A stretch of 10,224 nt of DNA from CAIPVR01 sp049316905 (GCA_049316905.1 JBMOJH010000119.1:1-10224); one strand, 5' to 3'; counted from the first letter of the stretch, positions 1 to 6,370 are shown. The notes: a model not told the origin generated them from the letters alone. A program made the numbers and translations.

Positions 1-41
1 GCCTGGCGGCCCTGAGCCAAGGGCAGCCTGGCGTCCCTGAG
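1..41. repeat. Near-perfect 16-bp direct repeat, 25-bp period
   Basis: Two copies of GCCTGGCGKCCCTGAG lie at 1-16 and 26-41 and differ at one base. Each contains a TGA, and each reads Ala-Trp-Arg-Pro-stop, but in different frames because the period is 25. An upstream gene could therefore end at 13-15 or at 38-40, and a 25-bp tandem duplication of its 3' end would explain both. Too little sequence is present to call that gene. Confidence 0.5.
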
Positions 42-72
42 AACGACGAACCCGAGGAACACGGAGAACCCG

Positions 73-1218
73 ATGCTGGACCTGGACTTCACCGAGGAGC
101 AGGAGATGCTCCGCGAGATGGTGCGCGGCGTGTGCGCCCAGTACAGCCCGAACGAGGTGGTGCGTCGCTACGAGGACGACCCCGACGGCTACGCGCCCGA
201 GCTGTGGGGCCAGCTGGCCGAGCTCGGCCTGCTCGGCCTGATGCTTCCCGAGGAGTACGGCGGGGCCGGCTCGTCGCTCCTCGACGGCGTGGTGCTGGCC
301 GAGGAGCTCGGTGCATCGCTCGCCCCGGTCCCGTACCTCGAGAGCTGCGTGCTGTCCGCCGGCGTGCTGGTCGCGGCCGGCTCGGACGAGCAGCTCGCCG
401 CGTGGCTGGGCCCGATCGTGGACGGCTCGGCCATCGTGGTGCCGGCGTGGCTCGAGCCCGGCAACGGCTACTCGCCCAAGGGGGTGCAGGCGACGGCGAC
501 CCCGACCGGCGACGGCTTCGTGCTGAGCGGCTCCAAGGCCCACGTCCGCTTCGCCAAGGTGGCCGCCCGTCTGGTGGTGCTGGCCCGCACGGGTGCGGGC
601 GACACCGACGTCGACCTGTTCCTGGTGGACCCGACCGCCGCGGGCGTGACGCTCACGCAGCAGATGACGATCTCCTCCGACACCCAGTACCGGGTGGACC
701 TCGACGGGGTCGAGGTGTCGGCCGCCGACCGGATCGGTGACCCGGGCACCGGCTGGGCCACGTGGTCGAAGGCCATGGAGGAGGCGATGGTGATCGCCGC
801 CGCGCTCGCCAACGGCGGTGCGGAGCACGCGCTCGACATCACCACCCAGTACGCCAAGGACCGTGAGCAGTTCGGCAAGCCGCTCGGTGCGTTCCAGGCG
901 CTGTCGCACTACCTCGCGGACGCCAAGACCGTGCACGACGGGGCGAAGCTCCTGACCTACGAGGCCGCCTGGGCACAGGGCGCGGGCCGGTCGCTGCAGA
1001 AGCTGGCGCCGATGGCCAAGCTCTTCTCCTGCAACTCCTACCGGGACCTGACCGCGACCGCGCAGCAGATCTTCGGCGGCGTGGGCTTCACGCTCGAGTA
1101 CGAGATCCAGCTCTACTTCCGTCGCGCCAAGCAGCTTCAGCTGTCGTGGAACGACACCCGCCGCTGCGAGGAGCTCGTGGCGGTCGCCGTGCTCGACGGC
1201 GAACCCGCCCCCGCCTGA
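73..1218 (+). CDS. Acyl-CoA dehydrogenase, FadE-like
   Basis: A 381-residue flavoprotein of the acyl-CoA dehydrogenase family, expected to introduce a 2,3-double bond into an acyl-CoA in the cytoplasm using FAD and passing electrons to ETF. The N-terminal helical domain (about 1-115) includes LGLMLPEEYGG (54-64). The middle beta domain spans about 120-225. The C-terminal helical domain holds the conserved Arg-Gln-Phe-Gly block at 264-268, followed by FQAL, and the late motif QIFGGVGFT (332-340). Length is normal for the family. The ATG has GGAG at 63-66, six bases upstream. Aligned by eye with medium-chain enzymes, the catalytic Glu near the C-terminus is replaced by Trp359, so the base may be Glu236 or Glu237 in the earlier helix, or this may be one subunit of a heteromeric FadE pair as in mycobacterial steroid degradation. 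Substrate is unknown. The gene ends one base from the convergent TetR gene and may belong to an operon starting upstream of the window. Confidence 0.93.
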   Translation: MLDLDFTEEQEMLREMVRGVCAQYSPNEVVRRYEDDPDGYAPELWGQLAELGLLGLMLPEEYGGAGSSLLDGVVLAEELGASLAPVPYLESCVLSAGVLVAAGSDEQLAAWLGPIVDGSAIVVPAWLEPGNGYSPKGVQATATPTGDGFVLSGSKAHVRFAKVAARLVVLARTGAGDTDVDLFLVDPTAAGVTLTQQMTISSDTQYRVDLDGVEVSAADRIGDPGTGWATWSKAMEEAMVIAAALANGGAEHALDITTQYAKDREQFGKPLGAFQALSHYLADAKTVHDGAKLLTYEAAWAQGAGRSLQKLAPMAKLFSCNSYRDLTATAQQIFGGVGFTLEYEIQLYFRRAKQLQLSWNDTRRCEELVAVAVLDGEPAPA

Positions 1219-1219
1219 G

Positions 1220-1993
1220 TCAGGCGACGGGCGAGGGGAGCAGGACGCCGGCCGCGGTCATGTCGTCCACGAGGCCGAGCGCGTCGTTCAGGGTGCCCTT
1301 CGGGGCGCCCCAGGCGAGCAGGAGGTCGCAGGTCAGCAGCTCGGTGAGCTGGCGTCCGTCGTAGGCGTCCTCCTCGGGGAGGGCGTTGCGGCCGCCCACG
1401 TTGGAGACCATGAGCGTGCCGTTCATCGCGCCCACCCATCGCAGCGTCCGGCGGAGGCCGTCGTCGCCGGGGCGGTCGTCGGCGGGGGCGAGTGCGCCGC
1501 TGGTCACGGCCTGGTCGAGCAGCTGGTAGGTCTCGGTGAGGAGCGTGAGCGCCTGGGGCATGACCCCGCCCACGTCGTCCGCGGAGATGTACTGCTCGGG
1601 CGTGGAGATCAGCAGCTGCATGAACTCGAACTCGCGGGGGTGCAGCGTGGGCAGGTTCACGAACAGGCGCTCGTTGGCCACGATCCTCACCAGCGAGGCG
1701 GTGGGCTCGTCCACGGCCCGTTCGGCGAGGTAGGCGTCCCAGTCCTCCGCGGCGCGGTGGTAGGTGCCGAGCACGGTGCTGACGGCGGTCGACATCAGCG
1801 AGGCCATCAGCGCCGACTTGGAGGCGAAGTACGTGTAGATGGTGCCCACGGCGCAGTCGACGCGGTCGGCCACCGCCTGCATCGTCAGCCCGTCGAGCCC
1901 GTGCTCGGTGACCAGTTCGGTGGCCGCCGCGACGAGTTGGTCGTGGCGCGCCGCCCGGTTCCGGGCCCGTCGCCCGAGTGCTGGTGTGCTCAT
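1220..1993 (-). CDS. TetR-family transcriptional regulator
   Basis: A 257-residue repressor-type protein. The N-terminal TetR helix-turn-helix covers about residues 15-62: helix 1 around QLVAAATELVTEHG, then LTMQAVADRVDCAVGTIYTYF (37-57) and the conserved F.SK..L. The rest is a variable ligand-binding and dimerisation domain that does not reveal the ligand. At 257 residues it is somewhat longer than the usual 190-220. I chose the ATG at 1993 because it leaves about 15 residues before helix 1, as is typical, and a G-rich stretch precedes it; an in-frame ATG at 2053 would add 20 residues unlike a TetR N-terminus. It is divergent from the HMG-CoA-synthase-like/thiolase operon, an arrangement in which TetR proteins commonly repress both themselves and the neighbouring operon. 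It converges with the dehydrogenase gene with a one-base gap. Confidence 0.9.
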   Translation of the reverse strand: MSTPALGRRARNRAARHDQLVAAATELVTEHGLDGLTMQAVADRVDCAVGTIYTYFASKSALMASLMSTAVSTVLGTYHRAAEDWDAYLAERAVDEPTASLVRIVANERLFVNLPTLHPREFEFMQLLISTPEQYISADDVGGVMPQALTLLTETYQLLDQAVTSGALAPADDRPGDDGLRRTLRWVGAMNGTLMVSNVGGRNALPEEDAYDGRQLTELLTCDLLLAWGAPKGTLNDALGLVDDMTAAGVLLPSPVA

Positions 1994-2167
1994 CCCAAAC
2001 CCCGTTCCATCGCCGATCCACCGGGTCCGCGGCGCGTCCCCGTCATCCCTCATCGGCCAGCCTTGCCGCTCCGGTTGATCGTTGCCAGCCGTTCACCCGG
2101 AATTTCATTGTGCGGCGTACGGGCACGATCCCCGGTTGTCGCGCGCCCCGCCCGGCGCGCACGGTTT

Positions 2168-2195
2168 CTGACGACCCGTCAGGTCGCCGTACACT
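2168..2195 (+). promoter_or_regulatory. Candidate promoter of the HMGCS-like/thiolase operon
   Basis: A -35-like CTGACG (2168-2173) and a -10-like TACACT (2190-2195) are separated by 16 bases; each matches four of six consensus positions. Transcription would start near 2202, giving a leader of about 50 bases before the ATG at 2253. No rival of similar quality was seen in this intergenic region. Confidence 0.4.
2169..2181. promoter_or_regulatory. Inverted repeat TGACG-ACC-CGTCA, candidate TetR operator
   Basis: Perfect 5-bp arms around a 3-base centre overlap the candidate -35 and extend toward the -10. This position would let a bound repressor block RNA polymerase. The divergent TetR product is the obvious candidate to bind it. 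A second palindrome, GACCGGTC, lies at 2196-2203 over the predicted start point. Binding is inferred only from position and symmetry. Confidence 0.3.
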
Positions 2196-2252
2196 GACCG
2201 GTCGCCCCGGTCGCGTCCCGGTCGGGGATCGAGGCGGAGGCCCGGAGGAACC

Positions 2253-3701
2253 ATGCGAGGGATCATCAGCAGCGCCGGGTACCTGCCCCACTGGCGGCTG
2301 CAGCGCCCGGCCATCGCGGCGGTGCTCGGCGGCTCCGCCGGCAAGGGCACCCGCACCGTCGCCTCCTTCGACGAGGACGCCACCACCCTGGCCGTGGAGG
2401 CGTCACGGCGGGCGCTGCGCGGCGCCGGCGCGGACGTGACCTCGGTCTGGTTCGCCACCACGAGCCCCACGTACATGGAGAAGACGAACGCCACCGTGCT
2501 GCACGCGGCGTTGCGGCTCCCTGCCACGGCCCCGGCCGCGGATGCCGCCGGCGCGCTCCGGGGCACCAACGCAGCGCTCCGCGCCGCGCTCCGCTCCACC
2601 GAGACCGGCGTGCTGGTGGCGGCCGGCGACGTGCGCACCGGGCCGGCCGGATCCTCCGACGAGCGCGACGGCGGCGACGCCGGGGCCGCCGTGCTGGTGG
2701 GTGACGCCGACGCCACCGGGCTCGTCGCGGAGTTCCTGGGCACCGGCTCGGCCACCCGGGAGTTCCTCGACCGCTGGCGTGTGCCGGGCGAGCTGCGCAC
2801 CCGGGCCTGGGAGGAGCGGTTCGGCCAGCAGCGCTACGACGACCTCGCCGGTCGCGCGTTCGAGTCCGCACTGGCGGACGCCGGGCTCGAGGCCGCCCAG
2901 GTGGCGCGGGTGGCGATCAGCGCGCCGCACGCCCGGGCCGGCGCCGCGCTGGCGAAGCGGCTCGGTGCCGCCGGCGTGGAGGTGGCCGACGCCCTGGGTG
3001 CCACGGTGGGCTTCACCGGTGCCGCGCACCCGCTGCTGCTTCTCGCCCGGCTCCTCGAGGACGCCGCGGAGGGCCAGGTGGTGGCGCTGGTCGCCCTGGC
3101 CGACGGCGCGGACGTGTTCCTGTTCCGCCGCACCGCCGCACCGCTCGCCGTACCCACGGTGGGGGACCAGCTCGACGGGGGCGACGACTCGCTGCCCTAC
3201 GCGAAGTACCTGTCGTGGCGGGGCGTGCTGCCGGTGCAGCCACCGAACCGGCCCGAACCGGCTCGCATGTCGGCGTCCGCGGCCGAGCGCCGCCTCGACT
3301 GGAAGTACGGCTTCGTGGGCTCGGCCGACCGGGAGTCGGGCGCGTTGCACCTGCCGCCGTCGCGGGTGAGCTTCGTGGGCGGGAACGTGGACGACATGGA
3401 CCCCGCCCCCATGGCCGACGTTCCCGCCACCGTGGCCACCTTCACCGTGGACTCGCTGGCGTACTCGCCGTCGCCGCCCGTGGTGTTCGCCGTGTGCGAC
3501 TTCGAGGGTGGCGGCCGTCTGCCGATGGAGCTCACCGACACCACCGCCGCCGAGGTGTCGATCGGGATGCCGGTGGAGATGACGTTCCGCCGGCTCAACG
3601 CCGCCGACGGCATCGCGAACTACTTCTGGAAGGCGCGGCCCGTACGGTCGGGTCCGGTCGCCGGTGCGACCGCCGCCGCCACCGTCGAGGGAGGTCAGTG
3701 A
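2253..3701 (+). CDS. HMG-CoA-synthase-like (thiolase-fold) protein fused to a DUF35/OB-fold domain
   Basis: A 482-residue two-domain protein. Residues 1 to about 300 resemble the HMG-CoA synthase/ketosynthase III fold: the N-terminus MRGIISSAGYLPHWRL, ATTSPTYMEKTNATVLHAAL (68-87), and GATVGFTGAAHPLLLLARLLE (249-269). Residues about 315-466 resemble DUF35: an N-terminal helix and hairpin (PYAKYLSWRG, YGFVGS, LHLPPSRVSF) followed by an OB fold ending in NYFWKARPVR. Where HMG-CoA synthases carry the acyl-accepting Cys (pattern D-x-x-N-A-C), this protein has DAAGALRG (97-104), with Leu at that place. The four zinc-ribbon Cys of DUF35 are also gone. The only Cys in the protein is Cys415 in the OB fold. 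The ATG has GGAGG at 2244-2248. The stop overlaps the next ATG by one base, so it is probably translationally coupled to the thiolase. From the sequence it looks more like a scaffold, acyl-CoA-binding or channelling partner than a classical synthase. From memory, related actinobacterial proteins may also lack this Cys. Confidence 0.85.
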   Translation: MRGIISSAGYLPHWRLQRPAIAAVLGGSAGKGTRTVASFDEDATTLAVEASRRALRGAGADVTSVWFATTSPTYMEKTNATVLHAALRLPATAPAADAAGALRGTNAALRAALRSTETGVLVAAGDVRTGPAGSSDERDGGDAGAAVLVGDADATGLVAEFLGTGSATREFLDRWRVPGELRTRAWEERFGQQRYDDLAGRAFESALADAGLEAAQVARVAISAPHARAGAALAKRLGAAGVEVADALGATVGFTGAAHPLLLLARLLEDAAEGQVVALVALADGADVFLFRRTAAPLAVPTVGDQLDGGDDSLPYAKYLSWRGVLPVQPPNRPEPARMSASAAERRLDWKYGFVGSADRESGALHLPPSRVSFVGGNVDDMDPAPMADVPATVATFTVDSLAYSPSPPVVFAVCDFEGGGRLPMELTDTTAAEVSIGMPVEMTFRRLNAADGIANYFWKARPVRSGPVAGATAAATVEGGQ

Positions 3702-4894
3702 TGGGCAGTCACGGGATCAAGGACCGGGTGGCCATCATCGGGATGGGCTGCACGCCGTTCCGGGAGCACTGGGACCGCAGCACCGACGACCTCGCCATCG
3801 ACGCCGTCGCCGAGGCCACCGCGTCCGCGGGCGTGGCGGTGCCCGACATCGACGCCTGGTGGCTCGGCACGGCGCAGTCCGGCATGAGCGGCATCACGCT
3901 GGCCGCTCCGCTCAAGCTCGAGGGCAAGCCGGTGACCCGCGTGGAGAACTATTGCGCGACCGGCTCCGAGGCCCTGCGCCAGGCCTGCTACGCGGTGGCC
4001 TCAGGCGCCTACGACGTGGCCGCCGCGGTGGGCGTGGAGAAGGTGAAGGACTCCGGCTACCAGGGCCTGAACGCCTTCCCGATCCCGAACGACGGCACCA
4101 ACCGCACCCTGACCGCGGCCGCGATGTTCTCGCTCGTGGCCCCGGCGTACGCGGAGAAGTACGGGGTGGACCCGAAGGAGCTGCGCCGCACGCTCGCGCG
4201 CATCGCCTCGAAGAACCACGCGAACGGCGCCCACAACCCCCGCGCCCAGTTCCGCCGCGAGATGGACGTGGACGCGATCTGCCGCATGCCCGAGGTGGCC
4301 GGGATGCTCTCGGTGTTCGACTGCGCCGGTGTGGCCGACGGCGGCGCCGCGGCCATCGTCGTGCGCGCCGAGGACGCCCACCGCTACACCGACAACCCCC
4401 TCTACGTGAAGGCCCTGAGCTTCGTGGCCGGCAACGGCTCCGGGCTGCTCGACCCCGACTACGACTACACGCACTTCCCGGAGTGCGAGTGGGCGGCCAA
4501 GGACGCGTACGCACAGGCCGGCATCACCGACCCGCGGCGGGAGCTCGCGATGGCCGAGGTGCACGACTGCTTCACCCCGACCGAGCTGGTGCTCATGGAG
4601 GACCTCGGATTCTCCGAGCGGGGCCACGCGTGGGAGGACTGCGAGGCCGGCGTGTTCGACCTCCACGGCGACCTTCCGGTGAACACCGACGGCGGGCTCA
4701 AGTCCTTCGGCCACCCGGTCGGCGCGTCGGGCCTGCGGATGCTCTTCGAGTGCTGGCTGCAGCTCCGGGGCGAGGCCCCCGAGGACCGGCGCATCGACAC
4801 CGCGGACCGCGGCCTCGCCCTGACCCACAACCTGGGCGGGTACCCGGGCGAGATGGTGAGCTTCGTCGGGATCTGGGGAACCGGGCGGGAGTAG
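3701..4894 (+). CDS. Thiolase-family acetyl-CoA acetyltransferase / lipid-transfer-type enzyme
   Basis: A 397-residue thiolase-superfamily enzyme of the SCP2/lipid-transfer branch, expected to cleave or condense acyl-CoAs. Visible motifs are the nucleophilic Cys85 in VENYCATGSEA, HDCFTPTE at 288-295, the catalytic-type GHPVGASG (337-344, His338), and THNLGG (375-380) in place of the C-terminal Cys-x-Gly of classical thiolases. The HDCF and HNLGG forms are typical of SCP2-like and archaeal acetoacetyl-CoA thiolases. The ATG at 3701 overlaps the upstream stop (TGATG) and has AGGGAGG at 3688-3694. It is paired with the HMGCS-like/DUF35 fusion, as thiolase, HMG-CoA synthase and DUF35 are paired in archaeal mevalonate complexes, and as Ltp proteins pair with DUF35 partners in steroid side-chain degradation. 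Direction and substrate cannot be read from the sequence. Confidence 0.88.
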   Translation: MGSHGIKDRVAIIGMGCTPFREHWDRSTDDLAIDAVAEATASAGVAVPDIDAWWLGTAQSGMSGITLAAPLKLEGKPVTRVENYCATGSEALRQACYAVASGAYDVAAAVGVEKVKDSGYQGLNAFPIPNDGTNRTLTAAAMFSLVAPAYAEKYGVDPKELRRTLARIASKNHANGAHNPRAQFRREMDVDAICRMPEVAGMLSVFDCAGVADGGAAAIVVRAEDAHRYTDNPLYVKALSFVAGNGSGLLDPDYDYTHFPECEWAAKDAYAQAGITDPRRELAMAEVHDCFTPTELVLMEDLGFSERGHAWEDCEAGVFDLHGDLPVNTDGGLKSFGHPVGASGLRMLFECWLQLRGEAPEDRRIDTADRGLALTHNLGGYPGEMVSFVGIWGTGRE

Positions 4895-4948
4895 TCTCGC
4901 CCCTCACCGGAACGCCGCGGCACCGACCGTCGGCGCGGGCCGCAGAAA

Positions 4949-4953
4949 GGGAG
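4949..4953 (+). promoter_or_regulatory. Ribosome binding site that fixes the GTG start at 4960
   Basis: GGGAG inside AAAGGGAG stands six bases before GTG. The reading frame stays open far upstream, so this site is what places the start. Confidence 0.7.
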
Positions 4954-4959
4954 CGCCGG

Positions 4960-5412
4960 GTGGGAGAACAGGTCGAGTCGGCCCGCCCCGGCCGCGCCGA
5001 GGCGGTCGCCCGGGTGGCGGAGCTGCTGGCCGAGGGCCGCGCCCCGGCTGTGTACCTCGTGGCGGTCGACCGCTTCGAGGACCTCGTCGCCTCCGACCCC
5101 GACGGCACCACGGAGGCGATGGAGGACATCGCCCAGCGTCTCGACCGCATCCTCCGCTCGAGCGACATGCTCGCCTCCGACGGTCCCGGCCGCTTCGTGC
5201 TCGTGGGCGCCGAGGTGGTGCCCGAGGTGGCGGGCTCGCTGATGGAGCGCATCGAGGGGGCCACCGCGTTGCCCGTCGACGTGGCCGGCCAGGTGCTGTC
5301 GTTGCGGGTCGCGGTCGGCGTGGGTCTGGCCCGTCCCGACACGGCGCCCACGGAGCCGGCCGCCGCGCTGCTCGAGCGGGCGGAGATGGACCTCGCACGA
5401 CGCCGGGGTTGA
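4960..5412 (+). CDS. Small GGDEF-like protein with a degenerate active site
   Basis: A 150-residue protein that looks like a single, stand-alone GGDEF (diguanylate cyclase) fold. VYLVAVDRFEDL (31-42) matches the first strand with the family's D.F pattern. MEDIAQRLDRILRSSDMLA (54-72) matches the helix and R..D segment. LRVAVGVGLARP (115-126) and AALLERAEMDLARRRG (135-150) match the late strand and final helix. The catalytic GG(D/E)EF hairpin is replaced by GPGRFV (75-80), so both acidic signature residues are lost and cyclase activity is not expected. It may bind a nucleotide or act as a protein-interaction domain. No signal peptide, membrane segment or sensor domain is present. It begins 65 bases after the thiolase stop and could be read through from that operon; a hairpin and a new candidate promoter region follow it. 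Confidence 0.65.
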   Translation: MGEQVESARPGRAEAVARVAELLAEGRAPAVYLVAVDRFEDLVASDPDGTTEAMEDIAQRLDRILRSSDMLASDGPGRFVLVGAEVVPEVAGSLMERIEGATALPVDVAGQVLSLRVAVGVGLARPDTAPTEPAAALLERAEMDLARRRG

Positions 5413-5414
5413 CA
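5409..5414 (+). promoter_or_regulatory. Perfect TTGACA -35-like hexamer before the iron-uptake genes
   Basis: TTGACA overlaps the stop codon of the GGDEF-like gene. A conserved -10 at the right spacing is not clear: TTACCT at 5433-5438 is 18 bases downstream and matches poorly. The stretch 5425-5442 is noticeably AT-richer than its surroundings, which supports a promoter here without proving it. Confidence 0.35.
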
Positions 5415-5421
5415 CCGCCCG

Positions 5422-5440
5422 AGGTGTAAGGGTTACCTAT
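5422..5440 (-). promoter_or_regulatory. Candidate DtxR/IdeR-type iron-repressor box
   Basis: Read on the minus strand, this 19-base stretch matches the DtxR/IdeR consensus TWAGGTWAGSCTWACCTWA at 13 of 19 positions. The first half (TAGGTAA) is nearly perfect; the last positions fit better if one extra base is allowed. It lies about 60 bases upstream of an FTR1 iron permease, in the expected promoter region. The consensus is established for corynebacteria and mycobacteria; its use here is inference. Confidence 0.4.
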
Positions 5441-5448
5441 CACCCAGT

Positions 5449-5471
5449 GGCAGCCGAGCCTGAGGGCTGCC
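5449..5471 (+). promoter_or_regulatory. 7-bp stem-loop in the leader before the FTR1 gene
   Basis: GGCAGCC (5449-5455) pairs perfectly with GGCTGCC (5465-5471) around a 9-base loop. No T tract follows. It sits between the GGDEF-like stop and the FTR1 ribosome site, so it could be the 3' end of the upstream transcript or a leader structure of the iron genes. Confidence 0.45.
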
Positions 5472-5492
5472 GGTGCCGTCGAAGTGGCGGGC

Positions 5493-5497
5493 GGAGG
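5493..5497 (+). promoter_or_regulatory. Ribosome binding site that fixes the FTR1 start at 5503
   Basis: GGAGG stands five bases before ATG 5503. The earlier in-frame GTG at 5473 has no comparable site and would add ten residues (PSKWRAEDE) unlike an FTR1 N-terminus. Confidence 0.75.
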
Positions 5498-5502
5498 ACG
5501 AG

Positions 5503-6348
5503 ATGCTGCAGACCTTCCTGACCGGACTGCGAGAGGGCCTCGAGGCGGCGCTGGTCGTGAGCATCCTCATGACCTTCCTTGTGCGCGGCGGCCACCGCGA
5601 CCGCATCCCGGCGCTGTGGGCCGGCGTCGGCGTGGCGGTAGTCCTCTCGTTGGGCTTCGGCGCGGTGCTGCACTTCACCTCCGCCAACATGAGCTTCGAG
5701 GCCCGGGAGGCCTTCGGCGGGATCCTGTCGATCATCGCCGTGGGCTTCGTCACCTGGATGGTCTTCTGGATGAAGCGGGCCTCCCACACGATCAAGGCCG
5801 ACCTGCACGGCAAGATGGCCGAGGCGGTCGAGCTCGGGGCCCTGGCCGTGGGGCTCGCCGCCCTCCTGGCCGTGGGGCGCGAGGGCCTGGAGACCGCGCT
5901 CTTCATCTACCCGACGTTCCAGGCGCAGGGTGCGGGCGCCGGCCCGGCGATCGGTGCGGTGCTCGGCCTCGGCACGGCGGTGTTCCTCGGCTGGTTGCTC
6001 TACCGCGGCGCGGTCCGGCTCGACCTCGGCAAGTTCTTCCGGTTCACCGGCATCGCGCTGATCGTGATCGCGGCCGGGGTCCTGGCCTACGGCGTCCACG
6101 ACCTGCAGGAGGCGGGCATCCTCCCCGGCCTCGACAACCTGGCGTGGAGCCTCTCGTACTCCGTCGACAGCATCCTCGGCACGCTGCTCAAGGGCGTGTT
6201 CAACATCTCGCCCCAGATGACCGTGCTCCAGGTGGCGGTCTACCTCGCCTACCTGGTGCCCACGATGGTGCTGTTCCTCCGCCCGGCCCGGCCCCGCCCG
6301 GCGCCGGCCGCGCCGGCCGACGCGGACCGTTCCGCCGTCGCCGTGTGA
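5503..6348 (+). CDS. FTR1-family high-affinity iron permease (EfeU-like)
   Basis: A 281-residue integral membrane protein that should carry iron across the cytoplasmic membrane. Both diagnostic R-E-x-x-E motifs are present: REGLE at 10-14 in the first helix and REGLE at 126-130. These supply the acidic residues that bind ferric iron in the pore in this family. Hydrophobic segments lie near 12-28, 36-58, 71-91, 107-125, 145-167, 179-198 and 238-260, consistent with the usual seven-helix layout. The C-terminal tail is Pro/Ala-rich and hydrophilic. Length is normal. It is followed after 73 bases by a lipoprotein with cupredoxin domains, the pairing seen in EfeUOB and Ftr-type systems where iron is oxidised before transport. 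The upstream region holds a candidate iron-repressor box. No EfeB (DyP peroxidase) gene lies in the window. Confidence 0.93.
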   Translation: MLQTFLTGLREGLEAALVVSILMTFLVRGGHRDRIPALWAGVGVAVVLSLGFGAVLHFTSANMSFEAREAFGGILSIIAVGFVTWMVFWMKRASHTIKADLHGKMAEAVELGALAVGLAALLAVGREGLETALFIYPTFQAQGAGAGPAIGAVLGLGTAVFLGWLLYRGAVRLDLGKFFRFTGIALIVIAAGVLAYGVHDLQEAGILPGLDNLAWSLSYSVDSILGTLLKGVFNISPQMTVLQVAVYLAYLVPTMVLFLRPARPRPAPAAPADADRSAVAV

Positions 6349-6349
6349 G

Positions 6350-6370
6350 CGGCCGGCCGAACGCCGGCCG
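6350..6370 (+). terminator. 8-bp GC hairpin directly after the FTR1 stop
   Basis: CGGCCGGC (6350-6357) pairs with GCCGGCCG (6363-6370) around the loop CGAAC. There is no T tract, so it may be a weak terminator, an mRNA-stabilising hairpin or an attenuator between the permease and lipoprotein genes. The 14 bases TGAGCGGCCGGCCG recur at the stop of the next gene. Confidence 0.4.

Noticed and set aside
1994..2053. 20-residue N-terminal extension of the TetR protein from the ATG at 2053
   Set aside because: The extension has no TetR features, and starting at 1993 gives the usual distance to the first helix. The longer form cannot be fully excluded.
2105..2800. Minus-strand open frame across the operon promoter and the HMGCS-like start
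   Set aside because: Ser/Ala/Arg-rich translation without domain signatures, antisense to a recognised protein.
3215..3700. Upstream in-frame extension of the thiolase
   Set aside because: The extension overlaps the DUF35 region of the previous gene and reads as Arg/Gly-rich noise. ATG 3701 has a strong ribosome site and the family's normal N-terminus.
3664..4959. Upstream in-frame extension of the GGDEF-like protein
   Set aside because: It runs through the thiolase gene in another frame and is Arg/Gly-rich without motifs. GTG 4960 has a well-placed ribosome site.
5425..5438. Plus-strand AGGT...ACCT palindrome as an iron box
   Set aside because: The half-sites are two bases farther apart than in DtxR boxes. 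The minus-strand reading of the same region fits better.
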